From Bradyrhizobium sp. C9 (GTDB taxonomy: Bacteria; Pseudomonadota; Alphaproteobacteria; Rhizobiales; Xanthobacteraceae): a stretch of DNA of 64,000 nt. Positions 24,486 through 35,200 of this stretch are shown piece by piece. The notes below the pieces were generated by a model that worked only from the letters and a program-made list of their open reading frames with translations, ran no database searches and was not told the DNA's origin. Location of the stretch: positions 1-64,000 of the forward strand of contig NZ_NWTG01000016.1 in assembly GCF_002532045.1 (NCBI RefSeq), read 5' to 3'. Made by a program: the position numbers and the translations under genes. The stretch's first letter is position 1; each line of letters opens with the position of its first letter.

Positions 24486-25246
24486 GCACGATGGCGACCC
24501 TGCTTGCGGGCAAGCGCGCATTGGTCACCGGCGCCGCGCACGGCAACGGACGCGCCATCGCGCTCGGCCTCGCAGCGCATGGCGCCGAAATCGTGGTCGC
24601 CGACATCGATCGCGCCGGCGCCGAGCAGACCGCGGCCGACATTCGCCAGCGCGGCAGCGCGGCGTGGCCGTTCGAGCTCGACGTGACCGATGCCGAGGCC
24701 TGTCACACTCTCGCGCAGAACGTAGCGCGCGAAGTCGGGCCGATCGCGATCCTGGTCAACAATGCCGGCATCATCATCCGTGAGGGCATCTGTTCGCCGC
24801 GCGCGCAGGAGAATTGGCGGCGGGTGCTCGACGTCAACCTGACCGGCACGTTTAACGTCACCCATGCCTTCCTGCCGGCGCTGCGCGAGACGCGCGGCGC
24901 GATCATCAATCTCGGCTCGATCGCTTCCTTCCTCGGCGTCGCCGATACGCTGGGCTACGCGCCATCCAAGGGCGGCGTGAAGCTCCTCACCCAGGCGCTT
25001 GCCCGCGAGCTTGCCGCCGACGGCATCCGCGTCAATGCGATCGCACCCGGCGTGATCCAGACCGCGATGACCGAAGCGACCCGCAACGACCCTGTCCGGC
25101 TCGCCGGTTTTCTGGGCCGCACGCCGCTCGGCCGCGTCGGACAGCCGGAGGAGTTGGTCGGTCCGGTGGTATTCCTCGCGTCCGAGCTGGCATCCTATGT
25201 GAACGGCGTGACCCTGCCGGTCGACGGAGGGTTTCTCGCCGTATAA
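24482..25246 (+). CDS. SDR family oxidoreductase
   Basis: 254-residue classical short-chain dehydrogenase. Cofactor motif VTGAAHGNGRAIALGLA at residues about 15-31 (a GxxxGxG type), acidic residue ADIDRAG that favours NAD, NNAG at 89-92, the catalytic Ser in NLGSIASFLG, and YAPSK with Tyr/Lys. The C-terminus ends PVDGGFLAV. The start codon overlaps the previous stop (ATGA), indicating translational coupling. It probably interconverts a hydroxyl and a keto group in the same pathway as the FAD enzyme. Substrate unknown. Confidence 0.9.
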   Translation: MSTMATLLAGKRALVTGAAHGNGRAIALGLAAHGAEIVVADIDRAGAEQTAADIRQRGSAAWPFELDVTDAEACHTLAQNVAREVGPIAILVNNAGIIIREGICSPRAQENWRRVLDVNLTGTFNVTHAFLPALRETRGAIINLGSIASFLGVADTLGYAPSKGGVKLLTQALARELAADGIRVNAIAPGVIQTAMTEATRNDPVRLAGFLGRTPLGRVGQPEELVGPVVFLASELASYVNGVTLPVDGGFLAV

Positions 25247-25275
25247 GCAAATTGTCGAAGAACCGACGGGGCGAC

Positions 25276-26082
25276 ATGACGAGAGAAAGCCGCGGCATCC
25301 AATCGATCGAGGTCGGCGGAGAATTGCTCCGCGCGCTCGCCCGCAGCGGCGAACCGATGATGCTGCGCGATCTCGCCCGCGAGGCCGGCATGCCGCCGGC
25401 CAAGGCGCATCCCTATCTCGTCAGTTTTTCGCGCATCGGCCTGATCGAGCAGGACGAGACCACCGGCCGTTACGAGATCGGCGCGCTGGCGCTCGAACTC
25501 GGCCTGATCAGCCTGCGCCGGCAGTCCGCGGTGCGGATCGCAACGCCACGGATCGCCGCGCTCGCCGACAGCATCAATCATGCGGTGTCGCTGTCGGTGT
25601 GGGGCACCCACGGCGCGACCGTGGTGCGGCTCGAGGAGCCGAGCCATCCCGTGCATATCGCGATGCGCGTCGGATCGGTGGTGGCGCTGCTCGAGACCGC
25701 GACCGGCCGCGCCTTCGCCGCCTTCATGCCGCCGAACGCCGTCAAGACCGCGCTCGAGAGCGGCCTCGACCGCCTCGGCGTCGGCTATAATCCGAAACGC
25801 GAGACCATCACCGCGAAGACCACGGAGATGCTTGCCGAGGTTCAGAGCCGCGGCCTTGCGCGCGCGATCGGCGATCCCCTGCCCGGCGTCAACGCCTTCG
25901 CCGCACCGGTGTTTGATCACGCCGGCCATGTCGCCCTGGTCATCACTGCGATGGGGCCGGAAGGCACCTTCGACGCCGGCTGGGACAGCGCGATCGCAGC
26001 CGCGCTGCGTGATTGCGCGAGCGACATCTCGCGGCAACTCGGGCACGGCACGGTGCGGGGTGTCGATATTGCGATGAAGTGA
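25276..26082 (+). CDS. IclR family transcriptional regulator
   Basis: 268 residues from the ATG at 25276. The upstream TTG at 25252 is a possible alternative. N-terminal winged HTH (about 1-70): LLRALARSGEPMMLRDLAREAGMPPAKAHPYLVSF, followed by the IclR effector domain beginning YEIGALALELGL. IclR proteins usually control adjacent catabolic genes and respond to a pathway metabolite. It lies 29 nt after the SDR gene on the same strand, so it is probably co-transcribed and may act on the inverted repeats at 21398-21511, which is an inference from position only. Confidence 0.9.
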   Translation: MTRESRGIQSIEVGGELLRALARSGEPMMLRDLAREAGMPPAKAHPYLVSFSRIGLIEQDETTGRYEIGALALELGLISLRRQSAVRIATPRIAALADSINHAVSLSVWGTHGATVVRLEEPSHPVHIAMRVGSVVALLETATGRAFAAFMPPNAVKTALESGLDRLGVGYNPKRETITAKTTEMLAEVQSRGLARAIGDPLPGVNAFAAPVFDHAGHVALVITAMGPEGTFDAGWDSAIAAALRDCASDISRQLGHGTVRGVDIAMK

Positions 26083-26184
26083 TCAGGGTGTTCATCCGCC
26101 AGCCTCTCATGCGCATGTGCATGTGCGGGTGATGACACCGAGAGCTTGGCTGTTTCACATCATGAACCCAGAGCCATCCTCATC

Positions 26185-26306
26185 GTCGTCCCGGCGAAGG
26201 CCGGGACCCCTAACCACCGAAGTTCATTGTCGTGCGATGCTGGAATGACGAGTCCCGCCCACAACATCCGCCGCGGCGTATAGGTCCCGGCCTTCGCCGG
26301 GACGAC
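26185..26306. repeat. Facing palindromic repeats (GTCCCGGCGAAGGCCGGGAC type)
   Basis: A palindromic unit at 26185-26208 and its reverse complement at 26283-26306 bracket about 75 nt. Each unit can form its own hairpin, and the two can also pair with each other. This fills most of the 315-nt gap between the IclR gene and ahcY; I see no gene there. The unit is of the REP type often seen between Bradyrhizobium genes. Confidence 0.7.
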
Positions 26307-26340
26307 ACGAATGGAGAGAGCCGCCCGCAAGTCAGCCCGG

Positions 26341-26366
26341 CAAAACGCCCCGGACGATGCCGGGGC
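26341..26366 (-). terminator. Intrinsic terminator after ahcY
   Basis: Perfect 7-bp stem GCCCCGG/CCGGGGC with a 6-nt loop; read on the minus strand it is followed by GTTTTG. It lies 32 nt past the ahcY stop. Confidence 0.78.
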
Positions 26367-26397
26367 TCTTCACTTGATCGATGGCTGCGAGCGCAGA

Positions 26398-27825
26398 TCA
26401 GTAGCGGTAGTGATCCGACTTGTACGGACCTTCCTGCTTGACGCCGATGTAGTCGGCCTGGTCCTTGCGCAGCTCGGTCAGCTTGACGCCGATCTTGGCG
26501 AGGTGCAGGCGCGCGACCTTCTCGTCGAGCGTCTTCGGCAGCACGTAGACCTTCTTGGCGTACTTGCCGTCCTTGTTGTTGGCGAACAGCTCGATCTGCG
26601 CCAGCGTCTGGTTGGTGAACGAGGCCGACATCACGAAGGACGGGTGTCCCATCGCATTGCCGAGGTTCACGAGGCGACCTTCCGACAGCATGATGATGCG
26701 GTGCTTGTCCGGGAATTCGATCTCGTCGACCTGCGGCTTGATGTTGGTCCACTTCAGATTGCGCAGCGAAGCGATCTGGATCTCGTTGTCGAAGTGACCG
26801 ATGTTGCAGACGATGGCGCGATCCTTCATCGCGCGCATGTGCTCGATGGTGATGATGTCCTTGTTGCCGGTGGCGGTGACGAAGATGTCGGCGCGCGGCG
26901 CCGCGTCTTCCATGGTCACGACCTCATAGCCTTCCATCGCCGCCTGCAGCGCGCAGATCGGATCGACCTCGGAGACCATGACGCGGCAGCCGGCCTGGCG
27001 CAGCGAAGCGGCCGAACCCTTGCCGACGTCGCCGAAGCCGGCGACCATCGCGACCTTGCCCGACAGCATCACGTCGGTGCCGCGGCGGATGCCGTCGACC
27101 AGCGACTCGCGGCAGCCATAGAGGTTGTCGAACTTCGACTTGGTGACACTGTCGTTGACGTTGATCGCCGGGAACAGCAGCGTGCCCTTGTTGGCCATCT
27201 CGTACAGCCGATGCACGCCCGTGGTGGTCTCTTCCGAGACGCCCTGGATGTTCTTGGCGATCTCGGCGAAGTAGCCCTTCGGCTTCTCCTTCAGGAGGCG
27301 CTTGACCAGCGCGTAAAAGATCTCCTCTTCCTCGGAGGTCGGCTTGTCGAGGAAGGCGGTGTCGCCCTGCTCTGCGCGGTAGCCGGCATGCACCAGCATG
27401 GTGGCGTCGCCGCCGTCATCGAGGATCATGTTCGGCGTGCCGCCGCCATGCCAGTCGAACAGTTTTGCGGTGTAGTCCCAGTACTCGGTCAGCGTCTCGC
27501 CCTTCACGGCGAACACCGGAATGCCGGCGGCGGCGATCGCGGCGGCGGCGTGATCCTGGGTCGAATAGATGTTGCAGGAGACCCAGCGGATGTCGGCGCC
27601 AAGCGCAGCCAGCGTCTCGATCAGCACGGCGGTCTGGATCGTCATGTGCAGCGAGCCGGCGATGCGCGCGCCCTTCAGCGGCTGCTTGGGGCCGAACTCC
27701 TCGCGGGTGGCCATCAGGCCGGGCATCTCGGTCTCGGCCAGCGAGATCTCCTTGCGGCCGAAGTCGGCGAGCGCAATGTCCTTGACGATGTAGTCGGTGA
27801 AGCCGGGCTTCGTGGGGGCGTTCAT
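26398..27825 (-). CDS. ahcY: Adenosylhomocysteinase
   Basis: 475 residues, the normal bacterial length. It hydrolyses S-adenosylhomocysteine to adenosine and homocysteine in the cytoplasm with bound NAD, removing the product inhibitor of methyltransferases. The motifs include GSLHMTIQTAVLIETL, SCNIYSTQDHAAAAI, the NAD-binding GYGDVGKG-like AGFGDVGKGSAASL, and the C-terminal KSDHYRY. AGGA is present upstream of the ATG. It is 126 nt downstream of metK on the same strand, which places SAM synthesis and SAH removal together. Confidence 0.97.
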   Translation of the reverse strand: MNAPTKPGFTDYIVKDIALADFGRKEISLAETEMPGLMATREEFGPKQPLKGARIAGSLHMTIQTAVLIETLAALGADIRWVSCNIYSTQDHAAAAIAAAGIPVFAVKGETLTEYWDYTAKLFDWHGGGTPNMILDDGGDATMLVHAGYRAEQGDTAFLDKPTSEEEEIFYALVKRLLKEKPKGYFAEIAKNIQGVSEETTTGVHRLYEMANKGTLLFPAINVNDSVTKSKFDNLYGCRESLVDGIRRGTDVMLSGKVAMVAGFGDVGKGSAASLRQAGCRVMVSEVDPICALQAAMEGYEVVTMEDAAPRADIFVTATGNKDIITIEHMRAMKDRAIVCNIGHFDNEIQIASLRNLKWTNIKPQVDEIEFPDKHRIIMLSEGRLVNLGNAMGHPSFVMSASFTNQTLAQIELFANNKDGKYAKKVYVLPKTLDEKVARLHLAKIGVKLTELRKDQADYIGVKQEGPYKSDHYRY

Positions 27826-27851
27826 TTGAGCGTCCTGTTGTTGAACTGGTC

Positions 27852-27885
27852 ATTCCGGGGCGCCGCGCAGCGGCGAACCCGGAAT
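27852..27885. repeat. Short palindromic repeat between metK and ahcY
   Basis: ATTCCGGG at 27852-27859 and CCCGGAAT at 27878-27885 flank an inner GC-rich near-palindrome. It looks like a REP-type element. It lies in the 126-nt metK-ahcY gap and could also act as a processing or attenuation hairpin. Confidence 0.6.
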
Positions 27886-27951
27886 CTCGATGGGATGAAG
27901 GAAGGTCTCCGGTTCGCTCGCAGTCGCGAGCGTCCCGGCGTGTAGCAAGCG

Positions 27952-29148
<1,197 letters not shown>

Positions 29149-29208
29149 CAAGCAAACCCCTTGTTTCGTCGAAGTCCGACGTTGGTTGGTGAATATGTCC
29201 CCGGAATG

Positions 29209-30564
29209 TCAGTCTCGTCGCCGCGATATGACGTAGGATTCGTCGTAGAACCACAGCCCGTTGTGTTTGCGGAGAACCTCGCGCGTGGCCTCGAGAGCTC
29301 GCCCGTTTTCGGTCGTTTCAGTCAACCGCTCATCTTCGATCTGCGCGACATACACGGCTGCGTTCCACGCGGCGAAGGCCGTCGAGGTTCCGATCGAGCC
29401 GGTCACCTCATTAGGCAGCGCTTCCATATCATATCGGAAGATCGAACGGTTATCGGCGTAAGCGTTGAAGTTCAGCTCGCGGCCGGCCGAACCCAGCTCG
29501 TATTTCACCGCGCGCAGTATCTCATGACGGCTGACGGCGAAAGGATTTTCTCCGGGCCAGACGGCTTGAATGATTTCAAGTCCGGGATCGCTTCCGTGGG
29601 AGTGGATTCCTATCAGCCGCCCACCGCCGCGCAGCGCGCGGGCCAGCGGCGCGATGATCCGCTTGGCGCGGAAATTCACCGAGGATTTGGCGCGATAGGG
29701 CTGCGAGGCGATCACCAGGTCGAAATTCGCCTCGGTCCGGCCGGCGCGGGGAATGATGGAATCGAGCAGGAACCGGTGATCGTCGCGGTACAGCACCAGC
29801 GCCACCGGCCGCTCATAGATCGGCATCGCATTGCCGGGGCTGAGATTGGCCCGCCAGTTCTGCTCGAGGAATGGACCGAGTTCCGCGATCTGGGTCTCGA
29901 ATTCGCCGGAGGACGCGCCGCGGAGGGCCACCTCGTGCCAGATCATGCTGGCGGCCGCCGCGGAGTTCTTGGGCGTCAGCCAGGGCGCTTCGGCGTAATA
30001 CATGTTGGTGAATACGAAGACGCTCGCCGGGTGCTCGAACAGGCGGTCGGGGACCTTATCGAGGGTGAGGCGGACGTCCTCCAGGCTCAGTTCCTTGCCG
30101 GCGACATAGAACGGCATATGTGGGAAGCGGCCATGCATGGCACGCAGGACCCGCGCCAGCACGGTGCCGTCGCCCATCCCGGCATCGAACACCCGCAGCG
30201 CCGGCGGCCGCGGGTGGATCGCGGCCAGTTCCAGCGCGACCCGGTCGGCAATCACCCGCTTCTCGCTGCAGGTGTGCACGAACAGCAGATAGCGCTGACG
30301 GTTCTCGAAAAAGCGGAAATTGCCCCTCGGATCGCGCTTTTCCGGCGGCACCACGAGGCCGCGCGGCGGCGCCACGCCGCCCGGCGTCGAGGTCGCGATG
30401 AACGCATTGATGCGGTCGAGCGTATCGATGGTGATGCGCTTGCCCTCGCGCAGCCGGTGCACCAGCTTGCCGTCGTTGACGGCACGGCGGCCGAACGTCG
30501 TCTCCGCCATGTCGGAGTGACGGCAGAAATCCGTGATCTGGCTGAGGATTTCGTCGTTCTTCAT
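29209..30564 (-). CDS. Class I SAM-dependent methyltransferase with HTH-like N-terminus, uncharacterised
   Basis: 451 residues from the ATG at 30564; an ATG at 30597 would add 11. Residues about 1-55 look like a compact helical domain (DMAETTFGRRAVNDGKLVHRL, then ITIDTLDRINAFI) that resembles a small HTH. The rest is a Rossmann methyltransferase with motif I VFDAGMGDGTVLARVL, a long insertion, and GGGRLIGIHSHGSDPG at a motif VI-like position. No substrate family was recognised. It is upstream of metK and ahcY on the same strand, which suggests a link to SAM supply or sensing. Confidence 0.78.
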   Translation of the reverse strand: MKNDEILSQITDFCRHSDMAETTFGRRAVNDGKLVHRLREGKRITIDTLDRINAFIATSTPGGVAPPRGLVVPPEKRDPRGNFRFFENRQRYLLFVHTCSEKRVIADRVALELAAIHPRPPALRVFDAGMGDGTVLARVLRAMHGRFPHMPFYVAGKELSLEDVRLTLDKVPDRLFEHPASVFVFTNMYYAEAPWLTPKNSAAAASMIWHEVALRGASSGEFETQIAELGPFLEQNWRANLSPGNAMPIYERPVALVLYRDDHRFLLDSIIPRAGRTEANFDLVIASQPYRAKSSVNFRAKRIIAPLARALRGGGRLIGIHSHGSDPGLEIIQAVWPGENPFAVSRHEILRAVKYELGSAGRELNFNAYADNRSIFRYDMEALPNEVTGSIGTSTAFAAWNAAVYVAQIEDERLTETTENGRALEATREVLRKHNGLWFYDESYVISRRRD

Positions 30565-30764
30565 GGCGCCTGGAGTGGGCAGCGGTGAGTGGGACATGAG
30601 TGGGCAGAAATAGAATGCCGCGAGGTCTTATCATCATTTTCCCACCAGTTGAACCCCCCCTCCGCGGCCGATCACCAAACAGTCATGGACAGCCTCCTGG
30701 AACCGCCCTTTGGATTGCCGCGCCGTCGCCGATCACCGTGACGGCCTTACCCCGTGGATGACCG

Positions 30765-32495
30765 ATGCGCCGCCTGCTCCTGATCCCCTGCCTGCTCGCG
30801 ATCATGCTGTGGTCGGCGCCCTGTTTCGCCCAGCCGCGCTCCCAGCTCGGCCCACTCTGTACGACCGACACCACGCCGGCCGACCAGATGATCGACGCCT
30901 GCACCAAGATCATCGCGCTGAAGGTGTTTTCCGGCGAGAAGCTCGCGACCATCTATTTCTGGCGCGCAGTCGGCTGGAACAAGAAGGGCAACTACCCGCA
31001 GGTGATCGCTGACGCCACCGAGGCGCTGCGTCTCAAGCCCAGCGCCGCCGTCTACAATCTGCGTGGCTCGGCCTATTACGACAAGGGCGAGTACGACATC
31101 GCGATTGCCGACTTCAACGACGCGCTGCGCATGGGGCCGCCGAGCGGCATCATCTATCACAACCGCGGCAATGCCTATCGCGGCAAGGGCGACTACGCCA
31201 AGGCGATTGCTGACTACGACGCCGCGATCAAGGCCGGCCCGAAGTCGGCGTTCTCCTATCAGAACCGCGGCGCCTCGAAGCAGGCGCTCGGCGATCTCGA
31301 CGGCGCGCTCGCGGACATCAACGAGGCGGTCAGGATCGACCCGTCGCTGCCGCAGCCGCTGATCGGCCGCGCCGTGATCTGGCGCGCCAAGGGCGACATC
31401 GCGCGCGCGATCGCGGATACGACCGAAGCGATCCGGCTCGCGAAGGCGAAAGCGCCGGCTAATATCATGACGCCGCCGGGCAGCGTGCTGATCTCGGCCT
31501 ATACCCAGCGTGGCCTCGCCTATGAGGCCAAGGGCGATGCCGCACACGCCAAGGAAGATTACGCGTCGGTGCTCGAGGGCGTGGCCTCCGATGCCGGCAG
31601 CAAGGCCAACCAGGCCACCGCCAAGGTGCGGCTCGCGCTGCTGAAGGAGGCCGACGCCGCCCCCCGCAAGGCCGCGGCGGCGCCTGCCGCCGAGAGCAGC
31701 CCTGCGCCTGCACCGCCGGCGCCTGCGTCAGCAGCTCCGGCCGCGCCAGCGGCACGTGTGCAGGCCGCAGCAACCGGCCGGCGCGTCGCGCTGGTGATCG
31801 GCAACGGCGCCTATGCGCATGTGAAGGCTCTGCCCAATCCACCGAATGATGCCCGTGCCATCGCCAGGAGCCTGCGCGACATCGGCTTCACCGTCTCGGA
31901 AGGTCTCGATCTCGATCGCGACACGATGCAGCGGACGATCCATGACTTCCTGCGCGAGGCGGCGCGGTCGCAGATCGCCGTGGTCTATTACGCCGGTCAT
32001 GGCGTGCAGGTCGACGGCCGCAACTACCTCGTGCCGGTCGATATCGAGTTCAAGGCGGGCGGCCGCACGACCGACGCGATGGTCGACATGGACACCATCA
32101 TGGCCGGCCTCGACGATCAGATCCGGACCAACATTCTGATCCTCGATGCCTGCCGCAACAATCCGATGGCGCCGCAGGTGGCATCCACAGGCCCGAGCCG
32201 CGGCATCGAGGCCGGCTCAGGCCTTGCCGCGCCCACCTCGCTCGGATCAGGCTCGACGCTTGGCGCCGGCACGCTGATCGCGTTCGCGACCGCGCCGGGC
32301 CAGGTCGCACTCGACGGCGAAGGCGCCAACAGCCCGTTCTCGGCGGCGCTGTCACGCCATGTCGGCACGCCCGGCCTCGAAGTGCAGCAGATGCTGACGC
32401 GGGTCCGCGCCGAAGTCGTCGCCGCGACCAAGGGCAAGCAGGTGCCGTGGTCGAACTCCTCGCTGCTCGGCGAGGTCTATCTGGCGGAGCAGTGA
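30765..32495 (+). CDS. Secreted TPR-caspase protein (peptidase C14 family)
   Basis: 576 residues. Signal peptide MRRLLLIPCLLAIMLWSAPCFA, then about five TPR units (residues about 60-270), a low-complexity Ala/Pro linker (about 300-335), and a caspase p20-like domain. The domain starts RRVALVIGNGAYAHV, carries the catalytic His in VVYYAGHGVQVDG and the catalytic Cys in ILILDACRNNP. The Asp-specific metacaspase acid pocket cannot be judged by eye. Export suggests a periplasmic or outer-membrane signalling role rather than cytosolic cell death. No obvious partner gene is adjacent. Confidence 0.86.
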   Translation: MRRLLLIPCLLAIMLWSAPCFAQPRSQLGPLCTTDTTPADQMIDACTKIIALKVFSGEKLATIYFWRAVGWNKKGNYPQVIADATEALRLKPSAAVYNLRGSAYYDKGEYDIAIADFNDALRMGPPSGIIYHNRGNAYRGKGDYAKAIADYDAAIKAGPKSAFSYQNRGASKQALGDLDGALADINEAVRIDPSLPQPLIGRAVIWRAKGDIARAIADTTEAIRLAKAKAPANIMTPPGSVLISAYTQRGLAYEAKGDAAHAKEDYASVLEGVASDAGSKANQATAKVRLALLKEADAAPRKAAAAPAAESSPAPAPPAPASAAPAAPAARVQAAATGRRVALVIGNGAYAHVKALPNPPNDARAIARSLRDIGFTVSEGLDLDRDTMQRTIHDFLREAARSQIAVVYYAGHGVQVDGRNYLVPVDIEFKAGGRTTDAMVDMDTIMAGLDDQIRTNILILDACRNNPMAPQVASTGPSRGIEAGSGLAAPTSLGSGSTLGAGTLIAFATAPGQVALDGEGANSPFSAALSRHVGTPGLEVQQMLTRVRAEVVAATKGKQVPWSNSSLLGEVYLAEQ

Positions 32496-32510
32496 AGAGG
32501 CCGCCTCACC

Positions 32511-32588
32511 CGTCATTGCGGGGAGCGAAGCGACGAAGCAATCCATTCTGTCCTCGCGCGGACGTGGACTGCTTCGCTCGTAATGACG
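32511..32588. repeat. Intergenic palindromic repeat (CGTCATTGCG family)
   Basis: It starts CGTCATTGCGGGGAGCGAAG and ends CTTCGCTCGTAATGACG, so the ends are inverted complements, and it includes GAAGCAATCCATT. A longer copy occurs at 40993-41143. It lies between the convergent caspase and MetE-like genes and can form a long hairpin that may act as a terminator. Confidence 0.75.
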
Positions 32589-32600
32589 AAACAGCTAAGC

Positions 32601-33719
32601 CTACTTCCCCCATACCTCGTTCGCGACCTCGACCGCGAGCCGCAGCTTGGCCCACTGCTCTTCCTCGGAGAGGATGTTGCCCTCCTCGGTCGAGGCGAAG
32701 CCGCATTGCGGCGACACTGCGAGCTGCTCGATCGGAGCGAACTTCGATGCCTCCTCGAGCCGCCGCTTGATGTCGTCCTTTTTCTCGAGCTCGCCGAACT
32801 TCGAGGTGATGACGCCGACCACCACGACCTTGTTGCCCTTGGGCAGGAAGCGCAGCGGCTCGAAGCCGCCGGCCCGATCGGAATCATATTCGAGGAAATA
32901 GCCGTCGTAATTGGTGCCGGCCAGCATGGTCTCGGCGACGGGCTCGTAGCCACCGGAGGAAATCCAGGTCGAGCGGAAATTGCCGCGGCAGACATGCGTC
33001 GTGATCACCATGTCGGATGGACGGTCGGCGAGCGCGTAGTTGATGACGCGGGCATAGATCTCCTGCAGACCATCGGGATTGTCGCCGCGGTCGCGCGACT
33101 TCTGCAATTCCTCCTGCGAGCACAGATAGGCCCACACCGTGTCGTCGAATTGCAGGTAGCGGCACCCGGCGTCGTAGAACGCCTTCACCGCCTTGCGATA
33201 GGTCTTGCCGAGATCCTGGTAGAACTCTTCGAGGTCCGGATAGACCTCCTTCGAGATCAGCTTGCGGCCGCCGCGGAAGTGCAGCACCGCCGGTGACGGG
33301 ATCGTCATCTTCGGCGTGACATGCGCCTGGTCGGCGTACTTCTTCAGGAACCTGAAGTGATCGAGCATCGGGTGATGATCGGAGAAATCCAGCTTGCCGA
33401 TCACCCGGATGGCGTCGTGCCGGGTCTGCACGCCCGCGAACTGGATGCCCATGTCCGGGTGGAACAGCTCGCAGCCGGTCAGATGGCTGAGGAAATCGAA
33501 GTGCCACCAGGAGCGGCGGAACTCGCCGTCGGTCGCAAGCTTCAGGCCAACCGAGGCCTGCTTGTGCACGACTTTCTCGATCTCCATGTCCTCGATCTTG
33601 CGCAGCTCGTCGGCCGAGATCTCGCCCTTCTCCAGCCTGGCGCGCGCTTCCTTGATCTTCGGCGGACGCAACAGGCTGCCGACCTCGTCGGCGCGGAACG
33701 GTGGCTTGGTTCGCTGCAT
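32601..33719 (-). CDS. Cobalamin-independent methionine synthase II / UroD-like zinc methyltransferase
   Basis: 372 residues, half the length of MetE and equal to its catalytic barrel. Zinc/thiol ligands are visible as HxC in ITTHVCRGNF, a Glu-rich segment FLEYDSDR, and the third Cys in SPQCGFAST. Members transfer methyl or alkyl groups between thiols and small donors. Only 19 nt separate its ATG from the stop of livF, and AGGGAG lies upstream, so it belongs to the Liv operon. A role in demethylating or activating the transported compound seems likelier than methionine synthesis. Confidence 0.84.
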   Translation of the reverse strand: MQRTKPPFRADEVGSLLRPPKIKEARARLEKGEISADELRKIEDMEIEKVVHKQASVGLKLATDGEFRRSWWHFDFLSHLTGCELFHPDMGIQFAGVQTRHDAIRVIGKLDFSDHHPMLDHFRFLKKYADQAHVTPKMTIPSPAVLHFRGGRKLISKEVYPDLEEFYQDLGKTYRKAVKAFYDAGCRYLQFDDTVWAYLCSQEELQKSRDRGDNPDGLQEIYARVINYALADRPSDMVITTHVCRGNFRSTWISSGGYEPVAETMLAGTNYDGYFLEYDSDRAGGFEPLRFLPKGNKVVVVGVITSKFGELEKKDDIKRRLEEASKFAPIEQLAVSPQCGFASTEEGNILSEEEQWAKLRLAVEVANEVWGK

Positions 33720-33738
33720 GGTGAACTCCCTGAGCGCG

Positions 33739-34447
<709 letters not shown>

Positions 34448-34455
<8 letters not shown>

Positions 34456-35200
34456 CGGCGGCCTCGCCGAGATAGACCGCCCTCACCTGCGGATCGCGCG
34501 CGACCTCGTCGGGCGCACCCTCGGTGAGCAGGCCGCCATTGACCAGCACCGAGATGCGGTCGGCGAAGGAGAACACGAGGTCCATGTCGTGCTCGATCAG
34601 CAGCACAGTGACATCTCGCGGCAGCGCCGCGACCGCCGCCAGGATATCGTGGCGCTCGCTTTCGGGCACGCCGGCCGCGGGCTCGTCGAGCAGCAGCACG
34701 CGCGGCTTGGCGGCGATCGCGACCGCGATCTCGAGCAGGCGCTGCTTGCCGTAGGGCAATGTCGAGGTGAGCTCGGTCATCACGTCGAGCAGATGGAAAC
34801 GCGACAGGATCTCGGCGATCTCGGCATTGACGTCGTCGCGGGTTCCCATCCGCCGCCACCAGTCGCCGCCGCGGCCCATCCGTTCGGAGACCGCAAGCCC
34901 GATGGTCTCGAGCGGGGTCAGGTCGGCATAGAGCTGGTTGATCTGGAAGGTGCGCGACAGCCCGCGCAGCACCCGCTTGTGCACGGAGAGGCCGGTGATG
35001 TCGCTGCCTTCGAGCAGGATGCGTCCACTGTTCGGCGTCAGCACCCCGGTCAGTTGATTGATGACGGTGGTCTTGCCGGCGCCGTTCGGTCCGATCAACG
35101 CGTGCCGGGCGCCCTGCATCACCTTCAGCGAGAGGTCGCGCGTGACGCGAAGGCCGCCGAAGGATTTTTCTAGATTGCGGGTTTCCAGCGCGATCGTCAT
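34448..35200 (-). CDS. livG: Branched-chain amino acid-type ABC transporter ATPase LivG
   Basis: 250 residues. Walker A IGPNGAGKTTVINQLTG at about 36-52, followed by RTFQINQLYADLTPLETIGL as expected for LivG. The usual LSGGQ signature appears in the variant LPYGKQRLLEIAVAI, a normal LivG feature, and Walker B is VLLLDEPAAGVPE. Its start overlaps the livM stop by 4 nt and it overlaps livF, showing tight translational coupling. One of two ATPases of this transporter. Confidence 0.92.

Noticed and set aside
22746..24521. 591-residue minus-strand ORF opposite the FAD oxidoreductase
   Set aside because: Shadow of a well-supported plus-strand gene, with no ribosome site or domain.
29149..29208. 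SAM or SAH riboswitch before metK
   Set aside because: The 60-nt gap is too short and shows only a weak GTCG...CGAC stem; no known SAM-binding aptamer layout could be recognised.
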